Source of the DNA: Bog-159 sp963756605
GTDB taxonomy: Bacteria; Acidobacteriota; Terriglobia; Bryobacterales; Bryobacteraceae
Direction of reading: 5' to 3'
DNA: 64,000 nucleotides
NCBI GenBank assembly: GCA_963756605.1
Contig: CAVWOT010000009.1
Coordinates: 186,001-250,000 of the forward strand
Part shown: positions 32,653 through 41,808 of the stretch, piece after piece
Numbering within the stretch: position 1 is the first letter of the stretch
Layout of the letters: each line of letters opens with the position of its first letter
Position numbers and translations under genes: made by a program
Notes under the pieces: generated by a model
The model's input: the letters and a program-made list of their open reading frames with translations, nothing else
Database searches by the model: none
What the model was told of the DNA's origin: nothing

Positions 32653-35600
32653 ATGATCGCGAAACTAGTCTCCTTTGCTCTCCGGCAGCGCTTTCTGGTC
32701 GTGATTGCCTCGCTGGCGCTGATGATCTGGGGCGCTTTCTCTTTTCAGAAGCTGCCCATCGACGCCTATCCGGATCTTTCGCCGCCGCACGTGGAAATCA
32801 TCACGCAGTGGCCGGGTCACGCGGCGGAAGAAGTGGAACGGCTGGTCAGCATTCCGATCGAAATCGAAATGAACGGCATTCCCCGGCTGGAGGCGCTGCG
32901 GTCCATTTCGCTCTACGGACTTTCCGCCATCGAGATGAATTTCGAATACGGCGCAGATCCGTATTTCGTGCGCGAGCAGGCTTTCGAGCGCATGGCCAAC
33001 GCCAATGTGCCCGACGGTCTCGAACCCAACATCTCGCCGCTATTCAGCCCCAGCGGGTTGATCTACCGCTACGTGATTCAGAGTCCGGACCGCTCGCCGC
33101 AGGATTTGAAAGTCATCGAGGATTGGGTCCTCGAGCGCCACTACCGCTCCATACAGGGCGTAGCGGACGACTCCGGTTTCGGCGGCACGACCATGCAATA
33201 TCAGGTGCTGCTGGATCCCGCCAAACTGTTCGCTTACGGCGTAACTGTGCCTCAGGTGAGCCAGCAACTGAGTGACAACAATTCCAACGCCGGCGGCGGA
33301 TTCTATTCGCAAGGCGGGCAATTTTATTACATCCGCGGATTGGGGCTGGTGCGCGATACGGCGGACATCGGGAACATCGTTCTCTCGGAAAAGAACGGCA
33401 TTCCGGTTTACGTGAAAGACATCGCCAAGGTGGAGATCGGTCATGCGCCGCGGCTCGGCCAGTTCGGGTACATGCGCCAGGACGAGGCCGTAGAAGGCGT
33501 CATCCTGATGCGCGTGGGTGAACAGGCGCAGGTCATTCTGCGGCGTGTGGAAGAGATGACCAAGGATCTCAACGAACACGTGTTGCCGCCGGATGTGAAG
33601 GTGGTGCCGTATTACGACCGCCAGGGCCTGATCGAAGAAACCACCAAAACGGTCGAAGACAACCTGTTGCGCGGCATGCTGCTGGTGCTGGTGATCCTGG
33701 GCCTGTTCCTGTTCAGCGTGCGCACGGCACTGATCGTGGCCGTGACCATTCCCTTCGCCCTGATGTTTTCGTTCATCTGTCTCGACTGGCGCCATATTCC
33801 CGCGAATCTGCTCTCCATCGGCGCGATCGATTTCGGCATCATCGTGGACGGCTCGGTGGTGATGGTGGAGAATATTTTCCGCGAACTGGCAGCGCGGCAT
33901 GAGGATGATGCGGCGGGAGGAAAGGGACCCCAGCACCTGCACTTTATCGAAGTCATCCGCGCCGCGGCGCGCGATGTGGAACGGCCGATCTTCTATGCCA
34001 TCGCCGTCATCATCGCGGGGTATCTGCCCATTTACGTGCTTACCGGGCCATCCGGCCGGCTGTTCCAACCGATGGCTGATACCATGTCGTTCGCCCTGTT
34101 GGGCGCTTTGCTCTGCGCCCTGACGCTGCTGCCGGTGCTGTGTTCGTTTTTCCTGCGGAAGCACGTGCACGAGCCACGCAACCGGATTTACGAAGCGATT
34201 CGCGGCTTGTACGGCCGCGTGCTGGGTTGGTGCCTGCGCAACCGGCTCATCACCGTGGCCGTGATTCTGATGATCTTCTGCGCTTCGCTGCTGCTGATTC
34301 CAACCATCGGCGGCGAGTTCATGCCGCACCTTGATGAAGGCGCATTGTGGGTGCGCGCCACTACCCCATACACCATTTCCTTCGAAGAGGCTTCCAAGCT
34401 CTCGCCACAGATCCGGAATATCCTGCTGAGCTTTCCGCAGGTGACCACAGTAGCCAACGAGTTGGGCAGGCCGGACGACGGTACGGATTCCACCGGCTTC
34501 TTCAATAACGAATTCTATGTGGGCCTGAAACCTTACAACGACCGCGCCTGGAGCGACAGCATTCGTACCAAGCCCGACTTGACCAAAGCCATCCAGCAGA
34601 AGCTGGCGGCATTTCCGGGCATCATCTTCAACTACACGCAGCCGGCCGAGGATGCTGTGGACGAAGCCGAGACCGGCTTGAAGAGTTCGCTGGCGGTGAA
34701 GATCTTCGGCCCGGAGTTGTCGACCCTGGAAGACAGGGCGGTACAAGTGAAGAACGTGATCGCGAGGGTTCCTGGCATTACCGGGATCACGGTGGTCCGG
34801 GAACTCGGGCAGCCCAGCCTGGTGATCACGCCCGATCGCGGCAAGTTGGCCCGTTACGGGCTGAATGTCAGCGACGTGAACACATTGGTGGAAACCGCCA
34901 TGGGCGGCACGGCCGCTACCGAAGTAATTCAGGGAGAGCGGCAATTCGACCTGGTGGTGCGCATGCAGGAGCAATACCGCAGCGACGAAAACGCCATCAA
35001 GAGCCTGCTGATCGCCACGCCCGACGGACAATACCTGCCGCTCAGCCAATTTTGCGAGATCAAAGTAGTCAGCGGCGCGTCGTTCATTTACCGGGAGAAC
35101 AACTCGCGCTTCATCGGCGTGCAGTTCAGCGTGGAGGGCCGCGACCTGGCCAGCGCGGTCGGCGAAGCCCGCCAAAGAGTAGCCGCGGCGGTGAAGCTTC
35201 CCATCGGTTACCGGTTCGATTGGGGCGGCGAATATAAGGAATACCTGGCGTCGCTGGAGCAGATGAAAATCATTTTGCCGTTGACCGTGCTATTGATCCT
35301 CTTAATCCTGTTTGCGCTGTATGGAAATCTGAAATTCCCGCTAATCATTTTTTTCAGCGTGCTGGTGACCGAGCCGGTGGGCGGATTGGCGGCGCTGGCC
35401 ATAACGCATACCAATTTCAGCGTGTCGTCCATGCTGGGTTTCGTGGCCTTGATGGGCGTGGCGGTGCAGACCAGCGTGATCCTCTATTCGTTTATCAACA
35501 AGCTGCGGCTGGAGGGCAAAGACATCATGACGGCGACCCTGGAAGCGTCGCTGCTGCGGCTGCGGCCCATCATGATGACCGCGCTGGTGGCCTGCTTCGG

Positions 35601-35763
35601 CTTGCTGCCGGCAGCCATGTCCACGGGTATCGGCAGCGACTCCCAGAAGCCCTTCGCAATCGTCATCGTGGCCGGGCTGGCGTCGCGGCTGTTCCTGTCG
35701 ATTTTCCTTTCGCCGGTGCTTTACGCGCTGGCGGCGCGAGTAGGCGATACTTTGCAGGTTTGA
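32653..35763 (+). CDS. czcA: heavy-metal RND efflux pump, CzcA/CusA-like
   Basis: A 1036-residue inner-membrane pump from ATG 32653, 13 bp after czcB. The heavy-metal RND signature in helix 4 is present: GAIDFGIIVDGSVVMVENIF with the proton-relay acidic residues. PIDAYPDLSPPHVEIITQWP, MPHLDEGALWVRATTPYTIS and TNFSVSSMLGFVALMGVAVQ are typical. Two periplasmic loops and twelve predicted helices match the family. Metal (Zn, Co, Cd, Ni, or Cu/Ag) cannot be fixed. A REP palindrome follows directly and separates it from czcC. Confidence 0.94.
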   Translation: MIAKLVSFALRQRFLVVIASLALMIWGAFSFQKLPIDAYPDLSPPHVEIITQWPGHAAEEVERLVSIPIEIEMNGIPRLEALRSISLYGLSAIEMNFEYGADPYFVREQAFERMANANVPDGLEPNISPLFSPSGLIYRYVIQSPDRSPQDLKVIEDWVLERHYRSIQGVADDSGFGGTTMQYQVLLDPAKLFAYGVTVPQVSQQLSDNNSNAGGGFYSQGGQFYYIRGLGLVRDTADIGNIVLSEKNGIPVYVKDIAKVEIGHAPRLGQFGYMRQDEAVEGVILMRVGEQAQVILRRVEEMTKDLNEHVLPPDVKVVPYYDRQGLIEETTKTVEDNLLRGMLLVLVILGLFLFSVRTALIVAVTIPFALMFSFICLDWRHIPANLLSIGAIDFGIIVDGSVVMVENIFRELAARHEDDAAGGKGPQHLHFIEVIRAAARDVERPIFYAIAVIIAGYLPIYVLTGPSGRLFQPMADTMSFALLGALLCALTLLPVLCSFFLRKHVHEPRNRIYEAIRGLYGRVLGWCLRNRLITVAVILMIFCASLLLIPTIGGEFMPHLDEGALWVRATTPYTISFEEASKLSPQIRNILLSFPQVTTVANELGRPDDGTDSTGFFNNEFYVGLKPYNDRAWSDSIRTKPDLTKAIQQKLAAFPGIIFNYTQPAEDAVDEAETGLKSSLAVKIFGPELSTLEDRAVQVKNVIARVPGITGITVVRELGQPSLVITPDRGKLARYGLNVSDVNTLVETAMGGTAATEVIQGERQFDLVVRMQEQYRSDENAIKSLLIATPDGQYLPLSQFCEIKVVSGASFIYRENNSRFIGVQFSVEGRDLASAVGEARQRVAAAVKLPIGYRFDWGGEYKEYLASLEQMKIILPLTVLLILLILFALYGNLKFPLIIFFSVLVTEPVGGLAALAITHTNFSVSSMLGFVALMGVAVQTSVILYSFINKLRLEGKDIMTATLEASLLRLRPIMMTALVACFGLLPAAMSTGIGSDSQKPFAIVIVAGLASRLFLSIFLSPVLYALAARVGDTLQV

Positions 35764-35764
35764 T

Positions 35765-35809
35765 GTGGGGCAGGCCCGTGGCCTGCGGCGGGCCCTTAGT
35801 CCGCCACAC
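35765..35809. repeat. REP-like palindrome inside the czc operon
   Basis: GTGGGGCAGGCC, then CGT, then GGCCTGCGGCGGGC and a second arm pair ending CCGCCACAC. It forms a 7-bp stem (GCAGGCC/GGCCTGC) and a second imperfect stem. It belongs to the same sequence family as the palindromes at 20589, 25829 and 44414. It lies between the czcA stop and the czcC ribosome site and could tune expression of the channel gene. Confidence 0.7.
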
Positions 35810-35827
35810 AATCTTGAGGGAGCAAAA

Positions 35828-37087
35828 ATGCGAGCGATGTGGCGTGTGCAAATCGGGTTCCTGGTATTCGGGTGTCTGCGAATCTCCGCTCAAACCACCC
35901 TCACGTGGCAACAGGTAAAGGACAAATTCGAGGCCGATAACCCCAACCTGCGCGCCGGCCAACTGAATATCCAGGAATCCAAGGCGGACGAGATCACCGC
36001 GTATCTGCGGCCCAATCCGGATATGACCGCCGGTATCGATCAGATACAGCCCTTCCCGGCTCCGGCCACTCCCTACCGCCCCTTCGGCTACTTGTTCCCT
36101 CTGCTTGCATTCGACTATCTGCATGAGCGGCAGCACAAGCGCGAACTCCGTCTTGAAAGCGCGCAGGGCGCCACCACTATCGCGGAATCGCAGCAACTCG
36201 ATCTGGAACGCACGCTGCTCTTCAATTTGCGCAGCGCCTTCGTGCAAACCTTGCAGGCCAAGGCTCTGCTGGCAAATGCCAAGGAGAATCTGGATTACTT
36301 CGATAAAGAACTGTCCATCAACCGGGTCCGCTTCAAGGCCGGCGACATCGCGCGCGTGGATCTCGACCGGCTGGTGCTGCAGCGCGTGCAGTACGAATCC
36401 GACTATCAGACCGCGCTGGTGAACGCACGGACCGCCAAGATCACGCTGCTGTTGCTGCTGAACAGCCGCACGCCCGTGGATCAGTTCGATGTAACCGGAC
36501 CTTTCGAGTTCCAGGATCAGGTGATGCCCCTCGATGAGTTTCACACCGCCGCGCTGGCCGCCCGTCCGGATTTGAAAGCCGCGGTCGAAACAGTCGACAA
36601 AGCCGTGGTCGATCACAAACTGGCCGTGGCGAACGGCTCCACGGATCCTACTTTCGGCGTGGATTTTGGACGCAACCCTCCGATCACGATTTACCTGGGA
36701 GTCAGCGTGAACATCCCGCTGCGCATTTTCGACAAAAATCAGGGCGAAAAGGCGCGCACCGAGATCGACATCTCGCACGCGCAACGGCAAAAGGATGCCG
36801 CCGAAGCGCAGGTATTCAGCGACGTGGATTCGGCCTATTACACATTGGTCAGCTCTGTGAATCTCTTGCGGCCCTACAAGGGCACTGATGGTTATCTGAA
36901 CACGGCGGTGCGGATTCGAGACTCCATGTCATTTGCTTACCAACGGGGCCAGGCGGCACTGTTGGATTATCTGGATGCGCAACGGGACTATCGCGCCACC
37001 GAGGTCGCTTATATCAACCTGGTGGGCTCGTATCTGACTGCCGCGAGTCAGCTGAACGAAGCCGTAGGCCGCGAGATGGTTCAGTGA
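35828..37087 (+). CDS. czcC: TolC-family outer-membrane efflux channel, CzcC-like
   Basis: A 419-residue protein from ATG 35828 (ribosome site GAGGGAG). Signal peptide MRAMWRVQIGFLVFGCLRISA. Two OEP repeats are recognisable from LTWQQVKDKFEADNPNLRAG, ERTLLFNLRSAFVQTLQAKA and the equivalents FSDVDSAYYTLVSSVNLLRP and AYQRGQAALLDYLDAQRDYR. It forms the outer-membrane exit duct of the tripartite efflux system encoded by the two genes upstream. Confidence 0.9.
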   Translation: MRAMWRVQIGFLVFGCLRISAQTTLTWQQVKDKFEADNPNLRAGQLNIQESKADEITAYLRPNPDMTAGIDQIQPFPAPATPYRPFGYLFPLLAFDYLHERQHKRELRLESAQGATTIAESQQLDLERTLLFNLRSAFVQTLQAKALLANAKENLDYFDKELSINRVRFKAGDIARVDLDRLVLQRVQYESDYQTALVNARTAKITLLLLLNSRTPVDQFDVTGPFEFQDQVMPLDEFHTAALAARPDLKAAVETVDKAVVDHKLAVANGSTDPTFGVDFGRNPPITIYLGVSVNIPLRIFDKNQGEKARTEIDISHAQRQKDAAEAQVFSDVDSAYYTLVSSVNLLRPYKGTDGYLNTAVRIRDSMSFAYQRGQAALLDYLDAQRDYRATEVAYINLVGSYLTAASQLNEAVGREMVQ

Positions 37088-37111
37088 GAAGTAGCGGTAA
37101 AATAAACTCCA

Positions 37112-37975
37112 GTGCACCGTTTCGTACTCCACAACGAAGAAATCCGAGATGCCTCCGATAACCTGCTGGCGCCTGGACAGGTTGGCCTGCTCTCCGGCTG
37201 GGGCGTCTTCAGTACGATCCGTGTGGTGGACGGCGTCCTCTTCGCATTCGAGCGCCATTGGGCGCGCATGTGCAAAGACGCCGCTGCGCTGCGCGTGCCG
37301 CTGCCCTGCGGCCCTGAAGAGGTGCGGCGTAAGCTGCTCGAACTGGTGCAGGCTAACCAGGCATTCGACGCCACTCTGCGCGTGGTCATCGTGCGCAATA
37401 CCGGCGGGATGTGGGAAGGGCCTCATATCGACCGCGCCAGCGACCTGATCGCACTCACCTCCCCAACTAAGGAATGGGGCACCGGGGTGCGTCTCAACTA
37501 CACGCCGCACGCCCGCTATGCAGCGGGCGAGTTCGCCGGCGCCAAGATCCTTTCCTGGGCCATGAACCTGACCTGGGTGGAGCAGGCGCAGGCCCGCGGC
37601 TTCGACGAAACCATCCTCTTGAACGAACACGGCCAGGTCGCGGAGTGCACATCAGCCAATGTTTTCGCGGCAAACGGCGCCCGTGTCTGGACGCCGCCAT
37701 TAACATCCGGCTGCTTGCCGGGCGTTACGCGACAACTGTTGCTGCACGAGATTGACGTCGCCGGGTACACCGTTGAAGAAAAGGTTTTGACCCCCGTGGA
37801 TCTCGGGCAGGCCGCCGAAGTCTTCATCACGTCCACCACCCGGAACCTGCTGCCCGCGATCGAAATCGATGGCCGTGCCATGCCCCACGCCGGACCGGCC
37901 TGCGCGGCTTTGGGGGCGGCGCTGGGCGCTTATATTGACGCGTACGTTGCCTCCCACAAGGTAGTGACGGTATAG
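37112..37975 (+). CDS. PLP-dependent fold-type IV aminotransferase/lyase
   Basis: A 287-residue protein from GTG 37112. The PLP lysine is in FAGAKILSW; the conserved Glu/Asn pair is in VAECTSANVFAANGARVWTP and PLTSGCLPGVTR is the class-IV signature. The family covers branched-chain aminotransferase, D-amino-acid aminotransferase and aminodeoxychorismate lyase (PabC). The short length and LLSGWGVFSTIRVVDGVLFA fit PabC/IlvE-like proteins but do not decide the substrate. It starts 24 bp after czcC, yet is not functionally related to metal efflux. Confidence 0.85.
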   Translation: MHRFVLHNEEIRDASDNLLAPGQVGLLSGWGVFSTIRVVDGVLFAFERHWARMCKDAAALRVPLPCGPEEVRRKLLELVQANQAFDATLRVVIVRNTGGMWEGPHIDRASDLIALTSPTKEWGTGVRLNYTPHARYAAGEFAGAKILSWAMNLTWVEQAQARGFDETILLNEHGQVAECTSANVFAANGARVWTPPLTSGCLPGVTRQLLLHEIDVAGYTVEEKVLTPVDLGQAAEVFITSTTRNLLPAIEIDGRAMPHAGPACAALGAALGAYIDAYVASHKVVTV

Positions 37976-38004
37976 AAACGTCGTTTACCCGCCGAGGCTG
38001 CCCA

Positions 38005-39018
38005 CTACTCGTCCGCCACCTTAATGACCAGCTTCCCGAAATTCTCGCCGCGGAACAGCTTTTGCAGCGTATCCGGGAACGTCTCCAGCCCGGCCACGAT
38101 ATCTTCGCGTGCTTTCAACTTGCCGGCCAGATTCCAGCCGACCAGCGCCTGCATCCCTTCCGCATACCGCGCCGCGTAATTAAAAACCACGAAGCCTTCC
38201 ATCCGCGCATGATTGACCAGCAGCGACAGGTAATTCCGCGGGCCCTGAATTGCCTCGCGGTTGTTGTACTGCGATATCGCGCCGCAAATTATGACGCGCG
38301 CCCGGCGGGCCAGCATCGCGAGCGCGATGTCCAGAATCTCGCCGCCCACGTTATCGAAATAAATGTCTATACCTTTGGGACAGTGGCGCGCCAGCGCCTC
38401 GCGCACATCTTCACCCTTGTAATCTACCGCGGCGTCGAAGCCCAACTCCTCGACCACGTAGCGGCACTTCGCCGGCCCGCCTGCGATGCCAATCACCCGG
38501 CAGCCTTTGATCTTGCCAATCTGCCCGGTGACGGCGCCCACCGCGCCCGCCGCGGCCGAAACCACCAGTGTCTCGCCTTCTTTCGGCTGGCCGATATCCA
38601 GCAATCCGAAATAGGCAGTCAGTCCCGGCATGCCGAGCGCGCCCAGAAAGCGCGGCAAGGGCGCCAGCCGCGGATCGATCCTGGTCAGTTCCTTGGCTTT
38701 CGCGACGGCAAAATCCTGGACACCGGTCATACCCACCACGGTATCGCCCACCGCAAGTGACGCGTCATTAGAAGCCACCACGCGCCCGATGCCGCCGGCG
38801 CGCATCACCTCCCCTATGCCCACCGGCGCGATGTACGACTTGCCGGCGTTCATCCAGCCGCGCATGGCGGGATCGAGAGACAGGTACAGCACCTTAACGA
38901 GCGCCTCCCCGGGACCCGGCTCTGCGGCCGGCGTGGTGACGAATTCGAAGTCGCTGCGTTTGACCATTCCCACTGGGCGGATGGCCAGCTTGAATTGGCG
39001 GTTTTGGAGTGTGTTCAT
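38005..39018 (-). CDS. zinc-independent MDR reductase, CurA-like
   Basis: A 337-residue NADP-dependent oxidoreductase of the leukotriene B4 12-hydroxydehydrogenase/CurA group. The start is ATG 39018 (MNTLQNRQFKLAIRPVGMVK). Landmarks: LSLDPAMRGWMNAGKSYIAP, the nucleotide-binding SAAAGAVGAVTGQIGKIKGC and YFDNVGGEILDIALAMLARR. No zinc ligands. Family members reduce C=C bonds of alpha,beta-unsaturated ketones. The same frame stays open upstream through 39204, where it reads the missing tail of the neighbouring methyltransferase. Confidence 0.9.
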   Translation of the reverse strand: MNTLQNRQFKLAIRPVGMVKRSDFEFVTTPAAEPGPGEALVKVLYLSLDPAMRGWMNAGKSYIAPVGIGEVMRAGGIGRVVASNDASLAVGDTVVGMTGVQDFAVAKAKELTRIDPRLAPLPRFLGALGMPGLTAYFGLLDIGQPKEGETLVVSAAAGAVGAVTGQIGKIKGCRVIGIAGGPAKCRYVVEELGFDAAVDYKGEDVREALARHCPKGIDIYFDNVGGEILDIALAMLARRARVIICGAISQYNNREAIQGPRNYLSLLVNHARMEGFVVFNYAARYAEGMQALVGWNLAGKLKAREDIVAGLETFPDTLQKLFRGENFGKLVIKVADE

Positions 39019-39046
39019 ATCGAGATCAGCTTCGCACACTCCGCGG

Positions 39047-39916
39047 CTACTGAGGCACATGCGCGGCGTGTGGAGCAGGCAGGCATCGGTTTGCTCGTGC
39101 GCGTCGCGGCGCAGCGATTTCAGTTTCTGCAAGGCGCCGGTGGCCATGGCTTTCGCCGAGCCAACCGCGCAGCGGCGCGTCCATCTCCGGATCGCGTAGG
39201 GCACCGCCGTTGAATATCGCCAGTAAGGTCACCAAGCCAGCCGAAAAACCGTCGGATTGGCGTACGAATTTCAGCATGACGCCGTTACCGATCGTGGCAC
39301 TGACGGCGACCGTCAACGGCATGACCAGCCGCCCGCCTTCCCGCAGGCGATCGAGCCAGATAGGTTGCGGATGCGTAACGCCGGCGTTGATCAGCATGGC
39401 ATCGCAGGCGCCAGGATCGAACTGGGCGGCATCGCCCGCATGCACGACGACGTGTGGATAACCGGACAGATTCTCCCGCGCTCGCGCCACCAGATCCGGC
39501 CGCACATCAATAGCTACCACGCCCCCGTCGCGTTCGACCATTTCAGCCAGGATCGCGGTGTAGTAACCAACGCCGCAGCCCATGTGATACACGCGGTCGC
39601 CGGGCTTCAGATCGAGCGCCTGAATCCAGCCCGCCAACCCGCTGGGCTGGCCGTTGTTGATGTCCCTCTCGCGATCGATCGAGACCACGACATTGTGATA
39701 CAGGTTCCGCGGGTCGCCGGTCGCGCGGTAGTTTGGCTGGCCCAGACCAGCGACCGCCATGACTCTCGCTTCGCCGGATGAAATGTGCCACGGCGGCGGT
39801 CCCAGAAATTGCTCGCGCGGCACGCGGGCAAACGCTTCGACCAACGCCGGCGATGTGAGGCTGGCTACCTGTTCGATCTCCTCGGCGTAGAAGCGGCGGT
39901 AATCGTCGAGTGTCAT
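39047..39916 (-). CDS. protein-L-isoaspartate methyltransferase-like protein, tail frameshifted
   Basis: A 289-residue open frame with a PCMT-type core: ALVEAFARVPREQFLGPPPW, the SAM motif YHMGCGVGYYTAILAEMVER, VVHAGDAAQFDPG and LREGGRLVMPLTV. PCMT repairs isoaspartate, though this family (larger, with RATGDPRNLYHNVVVSIDRE) is a divergent branch. The last 40 residues here are not conserved. The expected ending MATGALQKLKSLRRDAHEQT with ACLLHTPRMCLSS is in another frame at about 39050-39150, so an indel near 39150-39170 is likely. 19 bp separate it from the ROK kinase upstream. Confidence 0.75.
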   Translation of the reverse strand: MTLDDYRRFYAEEIEQVASLTSPALVEAFARVPREQFLGPPPWHISSGEARVMAVAGLGQPNYRATGDPRNLYHNVVVSIDRERDINNGQPSGLAGWIQALDLKPGDRVYHMGCGVGYYTAILAEMVERDGGVVAIDVRPDLVARARENLSGYPHVVVHAGDAAQFDPGACDAMLINAGVTHPQPIWLDRLREGGRLVMPLTVAVSATIGNGVMLKFVRQSDGFSAGLVTLLAIFNGGALRDPEMDAPLRGWLGESHGHRRLAETEIAAPRRARANRCLPAPHAAHVPQ

Positions 39917-39935
39917 TCACCCCCCGTGGGCGCGC

Positions 39936-40955
39936 CTACAACAACTCGTTTTGCCGCGCGTACTGCAGCGCTTCAATGGCCGCGCCCCGCGCGCCCGCGG
40001 TATCGCCATTGGGCATGATGTAGATCGGAATATCCGACTGCTCCTGGCGCTGCGGCGGCATGCCGGCATGAATCTCGCCGACGAACCACCGCTGAAACTC
40101 CGCGCTGGTTTCGATGGCGCCGCCGCCCACCACCAGCGCATCCGGATCGAACGTGTTGATCATTTCATCGAAGAAGACGCCCAGCGCATGCGCCTGCACG
40201 CGGAAAATCTCCTTGCACATGAGGTCGCCTTTTTCCGCCAGGCCCCGCACCAGCTTGGCCGCCTGATGCAGATTTCCGATTTTGCCCAGTTCGTGGTCCG
40301 GATAACGGGGCAGGAAGTAGGGCAGAAAAGATTTCTCGATGGCGGTCAACGAGCACACCGATTCCAGGTCGCCGACGCGGCCGCAATTGCACTGCGGGAT
40401 CAACCCGTCGATGCCGCGGATATTCTGATAGGGCAGCAGCACGTGTCCCAACTCACCACCGAAGCCCTTGCGGCCCTTCACGTCGCGGCCGTCGATGATC
40501 ACGCCGCCGCCGAGCCCCGTGCCAATGACTACGGTAATGGACGTGGCCGCGCGCCCGGTTCCGAAAATATTGAAATGCCCCCATAACGCGCCGGCGTTTC
40601 CATCGTTCAAGTAGGTCACCGGGATGCCCAGCCGCTCCGCCAGGCTGCCCCGGATATCGTAACAGCCCCATTCGCGGTGCACGAAGTTGGTCGAGCCTTC
40701 CGCGCTCAGCACGCCCGCCGCGCTGGCCGGTCCGGGCGTGTCCAGTCCCGCGGCCACCACATCGGCCACCTGCAAACCCGCGTTTTCCACGGCGATTTTC
40801 AACCCGTCCACGATCTGCTGGAGGCAGACGGCGGGGCCCTGCTTGGATAGCGCGGGATACTCGCACAAACCTTCGATCAGGAACTGCTCCTGCGGACTGA
40901 CTAACGTATAGTTGATGGCGGTTCCGCCAAGATCCACTCCGGCCACTACGCGCAC
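39936..40955 (-). CDS. ROK-family sugar kinase, glucokinase-like
   Basis: A 339-residue ROK protein. The ATP phosphate-1 motif is VAGVDLGGTAINYTLVS; the catalytic Asp is in YLNDGNAGALWGHFNIFG and GTGLGGGVIIDG is phosphate-2. The zinc-binding ROK signature is GGELGHV with CNCGRVGDLES (CxCGxxG..E). No helix-turn-helix is present, so it is an enzyme and not a repressor. Likely substrate is glucose or a related sugar. The start codon is ATG 40955; minus strand, upstream of the PCMT-like gene. Confidence 0.9.
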   Translation of the reverse strand: MRVVAGVDLGGTAINYTLVSPQEQFLIEGLCEYPALSKQGPAVCLQQIVDGLKIAVENAGLQVADVVAAGLDTPGPASAAGVLSAEGSTNFVHREWGCYDIRGSLAERLGIPVTYLNDGNAGALWGHFNIFGTGRAATSITVVIGTGLGGGVIIDGRDVKGRKGFGGELGHVLLPYQNIRGIDGLIPQCNCGRVGDLESVCSLTAIEKSFLPYFLPRYPDHELGKIGNLHQAAKLVRGLAEKGDLMCKEIFRVQAHALGVFFDEMINTFDPDALVVGGGAIETSAEFQRWFVGEIHAGMPPQRQEQSDIPIYIMPNGDTAGARGAAIEALQYARQNELL

Positions 40956-41094
40956 GCGGCTTACCTCGATTTAGATGATTTGCATTCCTGCGTTCTTAGG
41001 ATAGCAGGGCGGTGGTGGCCGGGCTTCCGCCCGCATCTTCAAAGTAACCCTGCCCATCCGCGCTGCGTCACACGCCCAGTAAGGAGAAGCCTCC

Positions 41095-41676
41095 ATGAGA
41101 TCTTGCGTGTGGTTGGCCTGTTTATCCCTAGGCACAGCGGCCGGCGCGTTGGCCGGTTTGAAGCCGGTCGCGTTCCGGCTGGCGAGCTTACCCGCCAGTG
41201 CGGAGCCGGGGCAAAAACTGGTTCTATGCGCCGCCAATATCGGCACGGGCAGCGTGGATGTGACGCTCGAGTTCATCAACGTCAAGACCGGCGGCGTGGT
41301 GATCGAGAAGACGGTCAGCTTAGAGCCGCTCGGGGCGGGCACCGCATCCCAGCCGTGTGTGACCACGGAAGTGGCGGCCGCTGCCAGCGCGCAGACTGCC
41401 GGTCCCATGGCGTCCTCCTTCGCCGCCAGTGGCGCCGCGAATGGCGCCGCCGCTTCGCCAACCGATGGAGAAGCGTTGCTGGTCGGGGTGGCGATGGTGC
41501 GAAAATCGCTCTTGTCATTCCGCGAAGCGCAGGTGACAGCCTCCATTCAAGTGATGGCGCCCGATGCCGACGGCATCATCCGCACCGTCCAGACCATCCC
41601 GCTCAGCCGCGCCGCCCATCCCTCCGATGGCGCGCCCGTGAATGCGCCGGCATCTTCCGGCGGCCATCACAAGTAG
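41095..41676 (+). CDS. secreted protein of unknown function
   Basis: A 193-residue protein with AAGGAGAAGCC upstream of ATG 41095 and signal peptide MRSCVWLACLSLGTAAGALA. The mature part begins with an immunoglobulin-like beta region (GQKLVLCAANIGTGSVDVTL, EFINVKTGGVVIEKTVSLEP) and ends in a His-rich HHK. An Ala-rich middle separates two beta segments. No family is recognised. Transcribed alone, divergent from the ROK kinase. Confidence 0.6.
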   Translation: MRSCVWLACLSLGTAAGALAGLKPVAFRLASLPASAEPGQKLVLCAANIGTGSVDVTLEFINVKTGGVVIEKTVSLEPLGAGTASQPCVTTEVAAAASAQTAGPMASSFAASGAANGAAASPTDGEALLVGVAMVRKSLLSFREAQVTASIQVMAPDADGIIRTVQTIPLSRAAHPSDGAPVNAPASSGGHHK

Positions 41677-41808
41677 GTTGAATTCACACCCGCCTTGCGC
41701 TACCTTGTGATTTCCATAGGAACAGGCTGAGGTAAACCAATCCTGATATCCTATTTGGGGTGGGCCCACCCTCGGGGCTTGCGCCCCTTCCAGGAGGCTT
41801 TTTTCGAA

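Noticed and set aside
33040..35175. A 711-residue open frame antisense to the RND pump gene
   Set aside because: It is the mirror of a strongly conserved RND coding sequence in GC-rich DNA, His/Gln-rich, and has no motif or ribosome site.
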